A stretch of 64,000 nt of DNA, from assembly GCF_021474685.1 (NCBI RefSeq), contig NZ_JAKEIT010000013.1, forward strand, positions 1 to 64,000, in the 5' to 3' direction. Below, piece after piece: positions 53,156 through 63,942 of the stretch; positions within the stretch are counted from its first letter, which is position 1; every line of letters begins with the position of its first letter. The stretch is from Tetragenococcus halophilus (lineage in GTDB: Bacteria; Bacillota; Bacilli; Lactobacillales; Enterococcaceae). The notes below the pieces were generated by a model, which did not search any database, was not told the origin of the DNA, and was given only the letters and a program-made list of their open reading frames with translations. The translations under genes and the position numbers were made by a program.

Positions 53156-53190
53156 ACAGAGCCATTCACTTTGTTTATACAGGCTTTTTT
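53144..53190 (+). terminator. Terminator of the mevalonate operon
   Basis: AAGCCTATATGAACA pairs with TGTTTATACAGGCTT at 13 of 15 positions, then T6. The left arm overlaps the fni stop codon. Confidence 0.8.
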
Positions 53191-53191
53191 A

Positions 53192-53220
53192 TATAAAAAA
53201 AGACTAGTACTATACTAGCC
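53192..53220 (-). terminator. Terminator of tgt-yajC
   Basis: On the minus strand CTAGTATAGTACTAG is a short stem followed by seven T, about 28 bases after the yajC stop. Confidence 0.6.
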
Positions 53221-53247
53221 CTTAATCTTATGATTTTATTCAGACAA

Positions 53248-53631
53248 CTATTCTTGTGATTCGTCTTTTTCTTCTTGCGATTGTTCTTCAGCATTTCTAT
53301 CTTCATTATTTGCTTCTTCTGAAGGTTCTGGTGTGTTATCCGTAGAAGGTACTGAACCACTTTGTGCTGTTTCTTCACTGTAAGTTGGTTTTACTGTACG
53401 GATAGACGCACGATCAAACTCTAAAAAGATTCCTTCACAATCAAGCGTCACTGTCTTTTTGTCGTCATCAATTTCTGAAACCACGCCATGTAAGCCACCA
53501 ATTGTTATCACTTGGTTGCCAGGACGCATGCTATCTAATACCTCTTGACGTTTTTTTTGCTGTTTCTTTTGTGAACGTTGCATAAAATACATCAAAATGA
53601 TGATAGGTACCAGCATTATAAGTATTTCCAT
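53248..53631 (-). CDS. yajC: Sec translocase accessory protein YajC
   Basis: 127-residue protein with one N-terminal membrane helix (LIMLVPIIILMYFMQRSQKKQQKKR) and the YajC domain that follows (DSMRPGNQVITIGGLHGVVSEIDDDKKTV). The last 40 residues are a long acidic tail (Glu/Ser/Asn). Acts at SecDF. Lies downstream of tgt, its usual partner. Confidence 0.94.
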   Translation of the reverse strand: MEILIMLVPIIILMYFMQRSQKKQQKKRQEVLDSMRPGNQVITIGGLHGVVSEIDDDKKTVTLDCEGIFLEFDRASIRTVKPTYSEETAQSGSVPSTDNTPEPSEEANNEDRNAEEQSQEEKDESQE

Positions 53632-53712
53632 TATTTTTTCACCTCAACTTTTATCGTTTCATTCTCTACTTTATCAGAAGCAAGTACTTTTCACTAGTAT
53701 TTTTCTATAAAG

Positions 53713-54867
<1,155 letters not shown>

Positions 54868-55063
54868 CTACTTTCTTAAGTTTATCAGTTAAAAAATACC
54901 CTTAACTTTCAAAATATTTACAAACCACCTTTTATCATAAAGGTAAAAACAAGATTTTGCAATATCCAAAGATACTATTGATACTTCTTAGTTTTGCTTT
55001 TTATCGCCCTCTGTTATACTATTTATAAGATAACACTATCTAAACAGATAAAGGAGGGGTTTT

Positions 55064-55762
55064 ATGAAATCAAATGCTGAATTACGTGCTGAAGCTAGAC
55101 AAATGCTAAAAGGTCGTTGGAAAGAAAGTGTGTTAATGAACTTAGTCCCTGTGCTAATTATGCTTGCTGTAATCGCAATTATCACAATACCTGCTGTATT
55201 ATTTCTCAGTCAAAACATCTCGTTTATAAATGAAGCAAATCCTTATACCACTACTGGTTCTGATGGATCAAGCAGCGGTTCTTCAAGCTTTATTTCAGGT
55301 CTTGTCACTACTTTTTTCACCGTAGCTATGAGTTGGACTTTTTTGGATGTCTTACGGGGAAAAAAGGAAATTATTCGTCCATTTAGGGATGTTTTCCGGA
55401 CTTTCCGCGCTCCCTATGCTTTAGCAGTTCTTGTTATTTACTTGTTGACGGCAATATTCCAATTTTTATGGACATTATTGCTTGTTATTCCAGGTATCAT
55501 CAAAGGCTATTCTTATTCACAAAGTTATTTTATCTATTATGATACTTATGAAGAAACAGGGCAAACGCCTCGTTATCTTGATTCTATTACTGCTAGTCGT
55601 CATTTAATGGACGGTTTTAAAACAAAATTATTTTTCTTGGACTTAAGTTTTATCGGTTGGCATCTTCTTTCTTTGCTTACCTTAGGAATTGGTTATCTTT
55701 GGTTAATGCCTTATATTTACGCTACAAAAGCAGCTTTTTATGACAACCTACCTAAAGAGTAA
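55064..55762 (+). CDS. DUF975-family membrane protein
   Basis: 232-residue membrane protein, five to six helices, with the family opening NAELRAEARQMLKGRWKESVL and the typical GYSYSQSYFIYYD. AAGGAGG precedes the ATG by 7 bases. Function unknown. It lies between tgt and queA but on the other strand, with its own terminator. Confidence 0.85.
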   Translation: MKSNAELRAEARQMLKGRWKESVLMNLVPVLIMLAVIAIITIPAVLFLSQNISFINEANPYTTTGSDGSSSGSSSFISGLVTTFFTVAMSWTFLDVLRGKKEIIRPFRDVFRTFRAPYALAVLVIYLLTAIFQFLWTLLLVIPGIIKGYSYSQSYFIYYDTYEETGQTPRYLDSITASRHLMDGFKTKLFFLDLSFIGWHLLSLLTLGIGYLWLMPYIYATKAAFYDNLPKE

Positions 55763-55782
55763 GTGAAATGACTATAAATGTT

Positions 55783-55820
55783 AGTAAGACAGCACTTTAT
55801 GAAGTACTGTCTTATTTTTT
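55783..55820 (+). terminator. Terminator of the DUF975 gene
   Basis: TAAGACAG and CTGTCTTA stem with inner pairing CACTT/AAGTA, followed by T6. Confidence 0.85.
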
Positions 55821-55863
55821 GCCCATAGAACAAGCAGAATTTTATTCTATACTACAAAGAAAA

Positions 55864-55916
55864 AGCCAAATGTTTTCCCATCATCTTATCGATAAATGTG
55901 AAAACATTTGGTTTTA
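55864..55916 (-). terminator. Terminator of queA
   Basis: CCAAATGTTTTC and GAAAACATTTGG form a 12-bp stem around a 26-base loop containing ATCGAT; it lies just after the queA stop. Confidence 0.75.
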
Positions 55917-55921
55917 TCTTT

Positions 55922-56953
55922 TTATTTAATAAACATCGCATCGCCAAAACTAAAGAAACGATAACGCTCTTCAATCGCATGTTGATAAGCATTTAAGATA
56001 TTATCTCTACCAGCAAAAGCACTGACCATCATCACAAGTGTAGATTTAGGTAAGTGAAAGTTAGTAGAAAAAGCATCAACAACTTTAAATTGATAACCAG
56101 GCGTGATAAAGATATCTGTCCAGCCGCTATCTGCTTTAATCTTTCCATTAAATTTTGTCCCGATCGTTTCAAGTGTACGAATGGAGGTCGTTCCTACAGC
56201 AACAATTTTTCCACCTTTGGCTTTTACTTGATTCAAACGTTCGGCCGCATCGTCTGTTAAACGATAAAACTCACTATGCATATTATGATCTTCAATATTT
56301 TCAACACTCACAGGACGAAAAGTGCCTAATCCAACATGTAGCGTTAAATATACAAGCTCAATCCCTTTTTGCTGGATCTTATCTAATAACTCTTGGGTAA
56401 AATGCAATCCAGCTGTCGGTGCCGCGGCTGACCCATTTTCTTTAGCATAAACGGTTTGATAACGTTCTGGGTCATCCAACTTTTCTTTAATATAAGGAGG
56501 CAGCGGCATTTCACCTAAGGCTTCTAGATTTTCCAAAAAAATTCCTTCATAACTAAAACGAATCATTCTTCCACCGTGATCTAATTCTTCTTCCACTACC
56601 GCTTTTATACGGCCATCGCCAAAAGTAATTTGTGTGCCTACTTTAGCTCGTTTAGCAGGCTTTACTAAGGTTTCCCAAACATCACCTTCAGTGTTATTTA
56701 ACAATAGGACTTCAAGATGTGCGCCTGTTTCTTCTTTTTTTCCATATAAACGAGCGGGTAATACTCTTGTATCATTCATGACTAGAGCATCTCCAGAGTG
56801 TAGCTCATCGATAATGTCATAAAAATGCTTATCTTGCAATTTTCCAGTCTTTGAATCTAATACTAATAGACGAGAACTTGTACGATCTTCTAATGGTGTT
56901 TGCGCGATTAATTCTTCAGGTAAATCAAAATCAAAATCTTCTGTAGTTAACAT
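55922..56953 (-). CDS. queA: S-adenosylmethionine:tRNA ribosyltransferase-isomerase
   Basis: 343-residue enzyme that converts preQ1 in tRNA to epoxyqueuosine. [60 protein letters not shown] and [10 protein letters not shown] fit. The ATG at 56953 is typical; a GTG three codons earlier is possible. Confidence 0.96.
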   Translation of the reverse strand: MLTTEDFDFDLPEELIAQTPLEDRTSSRLLVLDSKTGKLQDKHFYDIIDELHSGDALVMNDTRVLPARLYGKKEETGAHLEVLLLNNTEGDVWETLVKPAKRAKVGTQITFGDGRIKAVVEEELDHGGRMIRFSYEGIFLENLEALGEMPLPPYIKEKLDDPERYQTVYAKENGSAAAPTAGLHFTQELLDKIQQKGIELVYLTLHVGLGTFRPVSVENIEDHNMHSEFYRLTDDAAERLNQVKAKGGKIVAVGTTSIRTLETIGTKFNGKIKADSGWTDIFITPGYQFKVVDAFSTNFHLPKSTLVMMVSAFAGRDNILNAYQHAIEERYRFFSFGDAMFIK

Positions 56954-57293
56954 TGTTTTCACTCTTTTCTACACAGTCTGTTTTACATTTTAGCACTTTT
57001 TTTCCTTGCTTCAAAGCTTGCCATTCTATTTATCAAATTGTGTTATAATAAAGATATAGAGCTTTTATACAACAGACAAAAAATAGATGCGGTAGTATAA
57101 GTCTTATTCTCTTTGTGACTTTGTCCATAAAAAATGTTACTTTTAGTCAAAATATTATTTATGCATATTTCTTACTAAATATAAGATTTAAACAAATTAT
57201 TTGTAATATAACTTACTCATTCGTTCGTAAATCAATCATTTTATCATTTCCAAAAGACATAAATGTTTGTTTTTTGAACTTAACTGTTGTATT

Positions 57294-57321
57294 TTTTCAA
57301 GTTTTATGCATATTATATAAT
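57294..57321 (+). promoter_or_regulatory. Possible opuC promoter
   Basis: TTTTCA, 16-base spacer, perfect TATAAT at 57316-57321, close to the opuCA start. The rest of the 405-base gap 56954-57358 is extremely AT-rich without a supported gene. Confidence 0.45.
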
Positions 57322-57358
57322 ATAGAGTAACAAATAAAAAAGTTTGAGGGTGGAAAAT

Positions 57359-58531
57359 TTGATTGAATTTCAAGATGTATCAAAAATCTATAAAGGTGGC
57401 AAAATAGCCGTTGACGATATCTCCTTTACAGTCGAAACAGGAGAAATGGTTTGCTTGATTGGCACAAGTGGAAGCGGGAAGACAACATCTATGCGAATGA
57501 TCAATCGTATGACTGACCCCACAAAAGGTAAAATTTTGATCGACAACCAAGACATTACTGATATTAATCCAGTAGAACTACGTCGTAGAATTGGATATGT
57601 TATTCAAAACATCGGTTTAATGCCTCATATGACTATTCGGGATAATATTACTGTAGTTCCAAAATTATTAAAGACATCACAAGATGAACGAAATAAGACT
57701 GCAGAACGTTTGATTAAGCTAGTAGAAATGCCAGAGGAAATGTTAGACCGTTATCCAAACGAATTATCCGGTGGACAACAACAACGTATCGGGGTTATAC
57801 GCGCATTAGCAGCTAACCAAGACATCATCTTAATGGATGAGCCATTTGGTGCTTTAGATCCTATTACACGAGACTCTTTGCAAGATCTTATTAAAGATCT
57901 AAATAAACGGTTAAAAAAGACTATTATCTTTGTAACCCATGATATGGACGAAGCTTTAAAACTAGCCGATCATGTCGCGATTATGAGTGAAGGAAAAGTC
58001 ATCCAATATGACACGCCGGAAAATATCTTACAAAGTCCAGCTAATGAATTTGTTGAAGAATTACTAGGTGAAGATCGTTTGATGCAAGCTCAACCAGATA
58101 ATACTTTAGTTAAAGATGTAATGACAACTGCAGTTACAATCACTTCTGAAAAATCAATACAAGAAGCGATCACCTTGATGCGCGAAAAAAGAGTAGATAC
58201 TTTATTAGTAACAGACAACCGCGAAATTTTAAAAGGTTTCATTGATATCGAAACAATTAATCGAAGAAGCGATCGTACAACTAGCGTAGGTGATATCATA
58301 AAAACAGATGTCTCCTCTGTAAAAGAAGATACACTTTTACGCAACACGCTACAGCGTATTTTAAAACGTGGATTGAAATATGTTCCGGTTGTTGATGATA
58401 AACAACGAGTTGTAGGAATCTTAACCCGAGCTTCGTTAGTTGATATCGTCTACAATGTATTATGGGGAGAAGAACAATCAATTAAGAATGCAGCCGAGTC
58501 ATTTAAGCCAGAAAAAACAGAGGAGGTCTAG
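57359..58531 (+). CDS. opuCA: Osmoprotectant ABC transporter ATP-binding protein OpuCA
   Basis: 390-residue ATPase of the glycine betaine/carnitine/choline importer. Walker A GTSGSGKTTSMR, ABC signature LSGGQQQRIGVIRAL, Walker B IILMDEPFGALD. Two CBS domains at the C-terminus (from VKDVMTTAVTI and VGDIIKTDVSS) are the family's ionic-strength sensor. TTG 57359 has GAGGGTGG 5 bases upstream and gives the standard start. First of four genes. Confidence 0.94.
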   Translation: MIEFQDVSKIYKGGKIAVDDISFTVETGEMVCLIGTSGSGKTTSMRMINRMTDPTKGKILIDNQDITDINPVELRRRIGYVIQNIGLMPHMTIRDNITVVPKLLKTSQDERNKTAERLIKLVEMPEEMLDRYPNELSGGQQQRIGVIRALAANQDIILMDEPFGALDPITRDSLQDLIKDLNKRLKKTIIFVTHDMDEALKLADHVAIMSEGKVIQYDTPENILQSPANEFVEELLGEDRLMQAQPDNTLVKDVMTTAVTITSEKSIQEAITLMREKRVDTLLVTDNREILKGFIDIETINRRSDRTTSVGDIIKTDVSSVKEDTLLRNTLQRILKRGLKYVPVVDDKQRVVGILTRASLVDIVYNVLWGEEQSIKNAAESFKPEKTEEV

Positions 58532-58534
58532 ACT

Positions 58535-59176
58535 ATGCAAGCCTTCTTTTCAGAATATGGGTCGCAATTAGCGGGTAATCTATTTGAACATATACTTATC
58601 TCATTTTTAGCACTTCTTTTAGGTGCTATCGTTGCGATTCCTTTAGGTGTTTTATTGACAAGAACAAATAAAATTGCAGGTGCTGTGATTAGTATTGCCA
58701 GCGCCCTACAAACAATTCCAGCTTTGGCTTTGTTAACTTTAATGATTCCATTTTTTGGTGTAGGTCGAACACCTGCGATTATTGCACTATTTATTTATTC
58801 ACTATTGCCAATTTTGCGTAACACTTATATCGGTATGGAAAATGTAGATCCTAATTATGTTGATGTTGCTAAGGGAATGGGCATGACAAATATCCAGTCA
58901 ATCCTAACTGTAGAACTGCCAATTTCCGTACCCACAATTATGGCCGGTGTCCGTTTAGCAGCAACTTATGTTATCGCTTGGGCGACACTTGCTTCTTATA
59001 TCGGTGCTGGTGGTTTAGGGGTACTTATCTTTAGTGGATTAGATAACTACCAACCAGAATTAATTATTGGTGGTACTGTACCTGCGATTTTGCTGGCAAT
59101 AATTGTCGATTACTTATTAGAAAAATTGGAAACATTCCTTACACCGATTTCTTTAAGGGGGGAAAGTGAACAATGA
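58535..59176 (+). CDS. opuCB: Osmoprotectant ABC transporter permease OpuCB
   Basis: 213-residue permease of about five helices, with the ABC-coupling loop ITNIQ.. seen as VDVAKGMGMTNIQSILTVELPISVPTIMAG. GAGGAGG precedes the ATG. Overlaps opuCC by 4 bases. Confidence 0.94.
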   Translation: MQAFFSEYGSQLAGNLFEHILISFLALLLGAIVAIPLGVLLTRTNKIAGAVISIASALQTIPALALLTLMIPFFGVGRTPAIIALFIYSLLPILRNTYIGMENVDPNYVDVAKGMGMTNIQSILTVELPISVPTIMAGVRLAATYVIAWATLASYIGAGGLGVLIFSGLDNYQPELIIGGTVPAILLAIIVDYLLEKLETFLTPISLRGESEQ

Positions 59177-60093
59177 AAAAAATAAAAAAATTTATTTTAT
59201 TTTTAGGCGGGTTGTTTTTATTAGCCGGTTGTTCCTTTCCAGGACTAGCGTCAAACCAATCTGAAGACACCGTTGCTATTACCGGTGGAATTACTACCGA
59301 ATCACAGATATTGGCTAGTATGGTTGCCGGTATGGTTGAGCATTATACGGATAAACAAACCTCAATCATTAATAATTTAGGAACGACTAATATTAACCAT
59401 GAAGCTATGATGAATGGAGATGCAGACATCTCTTCCACTCGTTATACAGGTACAGATGTTGCTTCTACCTTACTCTTACCACCGGAAAAAGATCCTGACA
59501 AAGCCTTAGATCTCGTACAAAAAGAATTTAAAGAACGCTACGATCAAGATTGGATGGCATCTTATGGCTTTGATAATACTTACGTTTTTCTAGTACGTAA
59601 AGACACAGCAGAAGAATATGGTTTAGAAAAAGTAAGTGATTTAGAAGATGTTGCTGACGAATTGACAGTAGGGGCCGATCGAGCATGGATGACACGCGAA
59701 GGTGACGGTTACCCAGGGTTTACGCAAGAATATGGTTTTGAATTTGATTCGATTTATCCTATGCAAATTGGATTAGTCTATGATGCTGTAGCAGCCCATC
59801 GAATGGATGTTGTATTAGGTTATTCAACCGATGGCCGGATTGCAAGTTATGATCTTGTCATGTTAGAAGATGATCGACAATTCTTCCCTCCATACGATGC
59901 TTCTCCAATCATAAATGATGAATTAGCCCAAAGAGAGCCAGAAGTCAAAGAGGCCATCGATCGTTTAGCGGGTAAGATTGATACAGAAACTATGCAGAAA
60001 ATGAACTATCAATCCGACAATAATTTAGTTGAACCCTCTATTGTAGCTGAACGCTTTTTACAACAAAATAATTATTTTGAAGACGAGGAGTGA
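59173..60093 (+). CDS. opuCC: Osmoprotectant-binding lipoprotein OpuCC
   Basis: 306-residue substrate-binding protein with a lipobox LLAGC at residues about 17-21 after a Lys-rich signal. VAITGGITTESQILASMVAGMVEHYT and STRYTGTD follow the OpuC/choline-binding fold; aromatic box residues cannot be fixed by eye. Osmoprotectant range unknown. Confidence 0.93.
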   Translation: MKKIKKFILFLGGLFLLAGCSFPGLASNQSEDTVAITGGITTESQILASMVAGMVEHYTDKQTSIINNLGTTNINHEAMMNGDADISSTRYTGTDVASTLLLPPEKDPDKALDLVQKEFKERYDQDWMASYGFDNTYVFLVRKDTAEEYGLEKVSDLEDVADELTVGADRAWMTREGDGYPGFTQEYGFEFDSIYPMQIGLVYDAVAAHRMDVVLGYSTDGRIASYDLVMLEDDRQFFPPYDASPIINDELAQREPEVKEAIDRLAGKIDTETMQKMNYQSDNNLVEPSIVAERFLQQNNYFEDEE

Positions 60094-60099
60094 TATGAG

Positions 60100-60771
60100 A
60101 TGGATATGAGTCAAATGAACCTTATGGAACAATTTATTTACTATTTTCAAGAAAACGGAAGTTACGTTTTTTCTCAGTTTGTTCGTCACTTCTTAATCTC
60201 CATTTATGGCGTGATATTTGCGGCAATAGTAGGGATTCCTATCGGGATTATGATTTCAAAAAGAAAAAATTTAGCCAGTTGGGTAGTCCGTGTTTCAAAT
60301 ATCATACAAACTGTTCCTCATTTAGCCATGGTGTCTATGTTAATGTTTGCCTTTGGCCTAGGTGTTAATGTAGTTATCATCACCGTATTTTTATATTCAT
60401 TATTACCTATCATTAAAAATACCTATACAGGAATGACGCAAGTGGACAAGAATATCTTGGATGTAGGTAAAGGTATGGGGATGACCTCCTGGCAACGGCT
60501 CTATATGGTTGAATTACCGTTAGCAATTTCTGTTATTATGGCAGGACTGCGAAATGCATTAGTGGTCTCCATTGGAATTACTGCCATCGGGACTTTTGTC
60601 GGCGCAGGCGGCTTAGGTGATATTATTGTTCGTGGTACGAATGCGACTGACGGCGCCGCGATTATTCTAGCAGGTGCTTTACCGACTGCACTAATGTCAA
60701 TTGTAACTGATTGGCTACTAGGCTTAATCGAAAACCGACTAGATCCATCAAGTCGTACGAGTAGAACTTAA
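60100..60771 (+). CDS. opuCD: Osmoprotectant ABC transporter permease OpuCD
   Basis: 223-residue second permease; VGKGMGMTSWQRLYMVELPLAISVIMAG is the coupling loop and mirrors opuCB. GAGGAG lies 9 bases before the ATG. Last gene of the opuCABCD operon. Confidence 0.93.
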   Translation: MDMSQMNLMEQFIYYFQENGSYVFSQFVRHFLISIYGVIFAAIVGIPIGIMISKRKNLASWVVRVSNIIQTVPHLAMVSMLMFAFGLGVNVVIITVFLYSLLPIIKNTYTGMTQVDKNILDVGKGMGMTSWQRLYMVELPLAISVIMAGLRNALVVSIGITAIGTFVGAGGLGDIIVRGTNATDGAAIILAGALPTALMSIVTDWLLGLIENRLDPSSRTSRT

Positions 60772-60781
60772 TATGAATATT

Positions 60782-60834
60782 AAAAAAAGAAATCGAGCAG
60801 CTTTTAATCTAAAGTCGCTCGATTTCTTTTTTAG
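60782..60834. terminator. Terminator between opuCD and proC
   Basis: AGAAATCGAGC and GCTCGATTTCT perfect stem with an 18-base loop and long A/T flanks; serves both converging genes. Confidence 0.9.
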
Positions 60835-60838
60835 GCTT

Positions 60839-61660
60839 TTAATCTTCTTTACTCATCTCACGATTTTTATTAGCGGCAGCTTTAACAGCTTTTATAACAC
60901 TAGCTCGAAAATTGCTTTCTTCTAGCGACTGAACAGCCGTAATCGTTGTTCCTTTGGGAGAAGTGACCATATCTTTTAATTCTGCTGGATGTTTTCCAGT
61001 TTCTGCTACCATTTTGGCTGCTCCTAAAACAGCTTGACTGGCAAATTCATAAGCATCACCTCGGGACAATCCTTCTGCTACTGCGCCATCCGCTAAAGCT
61101 TCGATAAACAAATAAACATAAGCCGGTGCTGAACCCGAAACACCAACAACAGCATCAATAGCTTCTTCTGAAACGACCTTAGCCTTCCCAAACTTGTTGA
61201 ATATATCTACGACAGTTTGTATCTGTTCATCAGAAACAAGTTCGTTTGGCGAAATAGAAGTCATCGCTTCATTGACCATGGCTGGGGTATTGGGCATTGC
61301 ACGAATAATTTTATGCGGCCCAGTTAACTCGGCAATTTGTTGAATACTAACACCAGCTGCAATTGATACAAGCAGGTGTTCTTCTTGCAAATATGCTTTT
61401 ATTCGAGGAAGTATTTGAACCAAGATTGCTGGTTTGACTGCTAAAATAACCAAGTCTGTTTGTTCAAACAATTCTTTTTCATCTGTAATTGCCTGAATAT
61501 CATACTTTTTTTCCACCTCTTGCAAAGTTGGTTCATAACGATGATTATAAACAAAAATTTCTTCTTTCTTATAAATATTAGACTCAACTAATCCTGCGAT
61601 AATTGCTTGCGCCATATTTCCTGCGCCATAAAACCCGATCCGATGTTTCACATCAATCAC
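60839..61660 (-). CDS. proC: Pyrroline-5-carboxylate reductase
   Basis: 273-residue NADPH enzyme, last step of proline synthesis. IGFYGAGNMAQAIIAGL (NADPH), LAVKP, RAMPNTPAMV and the C-terminal DMVTSPKGTTITAVQSLE fit. Overlaps the upstream membrane-protein gene by 4 bases. proA/proB are not here. Proline can also act as an osmolyte. Confidence 0.95.
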   Translation of the reverse strand: MIDVKHRIGFYGAGNMAQAIIAGLVESNIYKKEEIFVYNHRYEPTLQEVEKKYDIQAITDEKELFEQTDLVILAVKPAILVQILPRIKAYLQEEHLLVSIAAGVSIQQIAELTGPHKIIRAMPNTPAMVNEAMTSISPNELVSDEQIQTVVDIFNKFGKAKVVSEEAIDAVVGVSGSAPAYVYLFIEALADGAVAEGLSRGDAYEFASQAVLGAAKMVAETGKHPAELKDMVTSPKGTTITAVQSLEESNFRASVIKAVKAAANKNREMSKED

Positions 61661-61947
61661 TCCTTTGTGTTAAATGTTAATACTTTACCATTTTCAGCGT
61701 GTAAGTATCCTCTTTGTGGTACTTGTAAATGTATGTACATAGAAAATGCTAATTCAAGTTGATACTCTTTTTCTCCTTGCTGAAAGATGCCATAGAATTT
61801 TCCTGAATTATTTTCCTTTTGCTTTTCCACCAGCAAATAGTAACCATAAATCCCTTGCTTTCTTGTTTTAAAGAAAAATTGCCAAATTTGTTTAAAAATT
61901 AATGACAATAATAATCCAATCATAAGAACGACAACGAGATATCCCAA
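61657..61947 (-). CDS. Small membrane protein, DUF2500-like
   Basis: 96 residues: one N-terminal helix (GYLVVVLMIGLLLSLIFKQIW), then a small beta-rich domain (YGIFQQGEKEYQLELAFSMY.. GYLHAENGKVLTF) like DUF2500 proteins. TTG 61947 follows AGGTG at 5 bases; an ATG at 61986 would overlap mazF and has no site. Function unknown. Confidence 0.6.
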   Translation of the reverse strand: MGYLVVVLMIGLLLSLIFKQIWQFFFKTRKQGIYGYYLLVEKQKENNSGKFYGIFQQGEKEYQLELAFSMYIHLQVPQRGYLHAENGKVLTFNTKE

Positions 61948-61963
61948 GTTTTCACCTGCTTTT

Positions 61964-62335
61964 TTATGTACTGAGGCCTTCTTCATTAATAACTACATCG
62001 ATGCCAACACTAACTTTTAATGCCTCATTCGCTTTCTCCATTGTTTCTTCTTCTAAAATACATACTTTTTCTTTTAAACGGGACTTATCCACCGTTCGAA
62101 TCTGCTCTAACAAAATAACTGAATCTTTATCTAAACCTTTCGTCGTTTTCTCAATACCGATATGTGTAGGTAGACTTGTTTTTTCCATCTTCGCGGTTAC
62201 TGCAGCAACAATAACTGTTGGACTAAAATAATTACCCAAGTCATTAGAAATAACCAAAACAGGACGAATACCGCCTTGTTCTGACCCTACAACTGGAGAT
62301 AAATCTGCGTAATAAATCTCTCCACGTTTTATCAT
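61964..62335 (-). CDS. mazF: MazF/PemK-type endoribonuclease
   Basis: 123-residue toxin-type RNase. [31 protein letters not shown] holds the catalytic-type Arg and the beta-barrel core; TAKMEK and [13 protein letters not shown] follow, as in EndoA/NdoA. It starts 5 bases after alr, with AAAGGA at the alr end. No antitoxin (MazE/EndoAI) fits between alr and this gene or right after it. Confidence 0.9.
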   Translation of the reverse strand: MIKRGEIYYADLSPVVGSEQGGIRPVLVISNDLGNYFSPTVIVAAVTAKMEKTSLPTHIGIEKTTKGLDKDSVILLEQIRTVDKSRLKEKVCILEEETMEKANEALKVSVGIDVVINEEGLST

Positions 62336-62340
62336 AGACT

Positions 62341-63456
62341 TCATCCTTTTTCTACATATTCTCTTGGTACACGATTTGAAATTAAGCAAGCCACTTCATA
62401 ATTATTTGTACCTTTATATGTAGCGATATCTTGCAAAGTGATTTCATTTGTTCCGTCTTTTCCCACTAAGGTCACTTTTGTACCTTCTTTTACTTTTTTC
62501 GGCAAACGCACCATGATTTGGTCCATACATACACGTCCTACAACTTCACAGAATTCACCGTTAATCAGTACATGAAATCCTTGTAGGTCACGAGTAAACC
62601 CGTCGGCATAGCCAATCGGTATAGTAGCGATCCATTCCTCAGTCTTTGTTTCATAAGTTTTACCGTAACCAATACCATAGCCTTTAGGTAATTTTTTCGT
62701 TTGAACGATCTCTGAAACTAAAGAAAGAGCCGGATGTAAAGGATAAGTAGAAGTAAGTGCTGTTCCGGAAGGATTTAACCCATACATTGCTATACCCAAA
62801 CGAACCATATTCCCTACATCCTGATGCCACATGGCAGTTGCACTATTGGCCGTATGAACATACTTAGGTCGATAAGGTAACGTATTTAGTATCTCATTAA
62901 AATAACGGCTCTGAGCTTTGAAATATTGTACATCTTCTTGGTCAGCCGTAGCAAAATGCGTAAAAATACCTTCCCAATAAAAGTTCTGTCCTTTTTCAAT
63001 GACTTCTACCGCTTGTGCTGTTTCTTCTGCATTTAAAAAACCGATTCGACCCATGCCAGTGTCTATTTTAATATGTAAATGTAGTGTTAAAGAACTATCC
63101 TTTAAATACACAGCTGCTTCTTTCAACCATTCGAGCTCTGCCACTGGTACAGATAAATGATACGCGGCAGCTAATGCTGCATCAGCAGGAGAAATAATTC
63201 CCAAAATAAGGATAGGCTGGGTGATCCCACTGTGGCGTAATTCCATGGCTTCATCAAGTGTAGCAGTACAAAACCCTTGAGCGCCAGCTTCTAAAGCAGC
63301 TTTCGCAACAGAAACCGCACCGTGTCCGTAACCATCTGCTTTAACTACAGCAAAGATTTCTTTATCTGGATGACGTTGTTTTTCTTGTGCGATATTTTTC
63401 CCAATAGCATTTAAGTCGATCACTGCTTTTGTTGGACGATGATATGAAATAACCAA
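62341..63456 (-). CDS. alr: Alanine racemase
   Basis: 371-residue PLP enzyme that supplies D-alanine for the cell wall. The PLP lysine is Lys39 in [12 protein letters not shown]; the catalytic Tyr lies in [14 protein letters not shown], and [11 protein letters not shown] follows. Lies 17 bases after acpS in the classical acpS-alr-mazF order. Confidence 0.96.
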   Translation of the reverse strand: MVISYHRPTKAVIDLNAIGKNIAQEKQRHPDKEIFAVVKADGYGHGAVSVAKAALEAGAQGFCTATLDEAMELRHSGITQPILILGIISPADAALAAAYHLSVPVAELEWLKEAAVYLKDSSLTLHLHIKIDTGMGRIGFLNAEETAQAVEVIEKGQNFYWEGIFTHFATADQEDVQYFKAQSRYFNEILNTLPYRPKYVHTANSATAMWHQDVGNMVRLGIAMYGLNPSGTALTSTYPLHPALSLVSEIVQTKKLPKGYGIGYGKTYETKTEEWIATIPIGYADGFTRDLQGFHVLINGEFCEVVGRVCMDQIMVRLPKKVKEGTKVTLVGKDGTNEITLQDIATYKGTNNYEVACLISNRVPREYVEKG

Positions 63457-63473
63457 AATTCATTTCCTTCTTT

Positions 63474-63824
63474 CTAAGTTTCCAAAATAATTTGTGCCAA
63501 AGCTAAGTCATCAGTATGAGTGATGGAAACAAACGCTGTTCCCTCAAACGGTGAAGCAGTGACAACCGGCGCTCCAACCGCGTTGGATAAAACCTCCATT
63601 TCCTGAAAAGATATTTTCCCAATGCCAGTACCCCAAGCTTTGGAAAATGCTTCTTTACAAGCATAACGCCCCCCTAAAAATTCAACTTGTCGTTTGGTAG
63701 ACAACTGTGAAAATAATTGTTGTTCATTTTCAGTCAAAATACGTTTAATCAACTTTGGTTTTTCTTTAATAATTGTTTTAATACGTGCTAATTCGACCAC
63801 GTCTAGCCCAATACCATAAATCAT
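63474..63824 (-). CDS. acpS: Holo-[acyl-carrier-protein] synthase
   Basis: 116-residue transferase that puts phosphopantetheine on ACP. GIGLDVVELARI carries the Mg-binding Asp and GRYACKEAFSKAWGTGIG the catalytic Glu/Lys. Start at 63824 has AAGGGAAAATAAG upstream. First gene of acpS-alr-mazF. Confidence 0.96.
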   Translation of the reverse strand: MIYGIGLDVVELARIKTIIKEKPKLIKRILTENEQQLFSQLSTKRQVEFLGGRYACKEAFSKAWGTGIGKISFQEMEVLSNAVGAPVVTASPFEGTAFVSITHTDDLALAQIILET

Positions 63825-63901
63825 CTTATTTTCCCTTTTCTTAGAATTTACACTTATTTTATCAAACTTTTTTGAAAAACTATATATATTTATATGAAAA
63901 C

Positions 63902-63941
63902 AAAAAAATGATTGAGAAATTTAAATTTCTCAATCATTTTT
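63902..63941 (-). terminator. Terminator of the truncated gene at the window end
   Basis: ATGATTGAGAAA and TTTCTCAATCAT perfect stem, 6-base loop, A/T runs on both sides; directly after the stop of the partial gene. Confidence 0.9.
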
Positions 63942-63942
63942 C

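Noticed and set aside
57115-57330. 71-codon frame upstream of opuCA
   Set aside because: AT-rich, no ribosome site, no recognisable protein, and it covers the likely opuC promoter.
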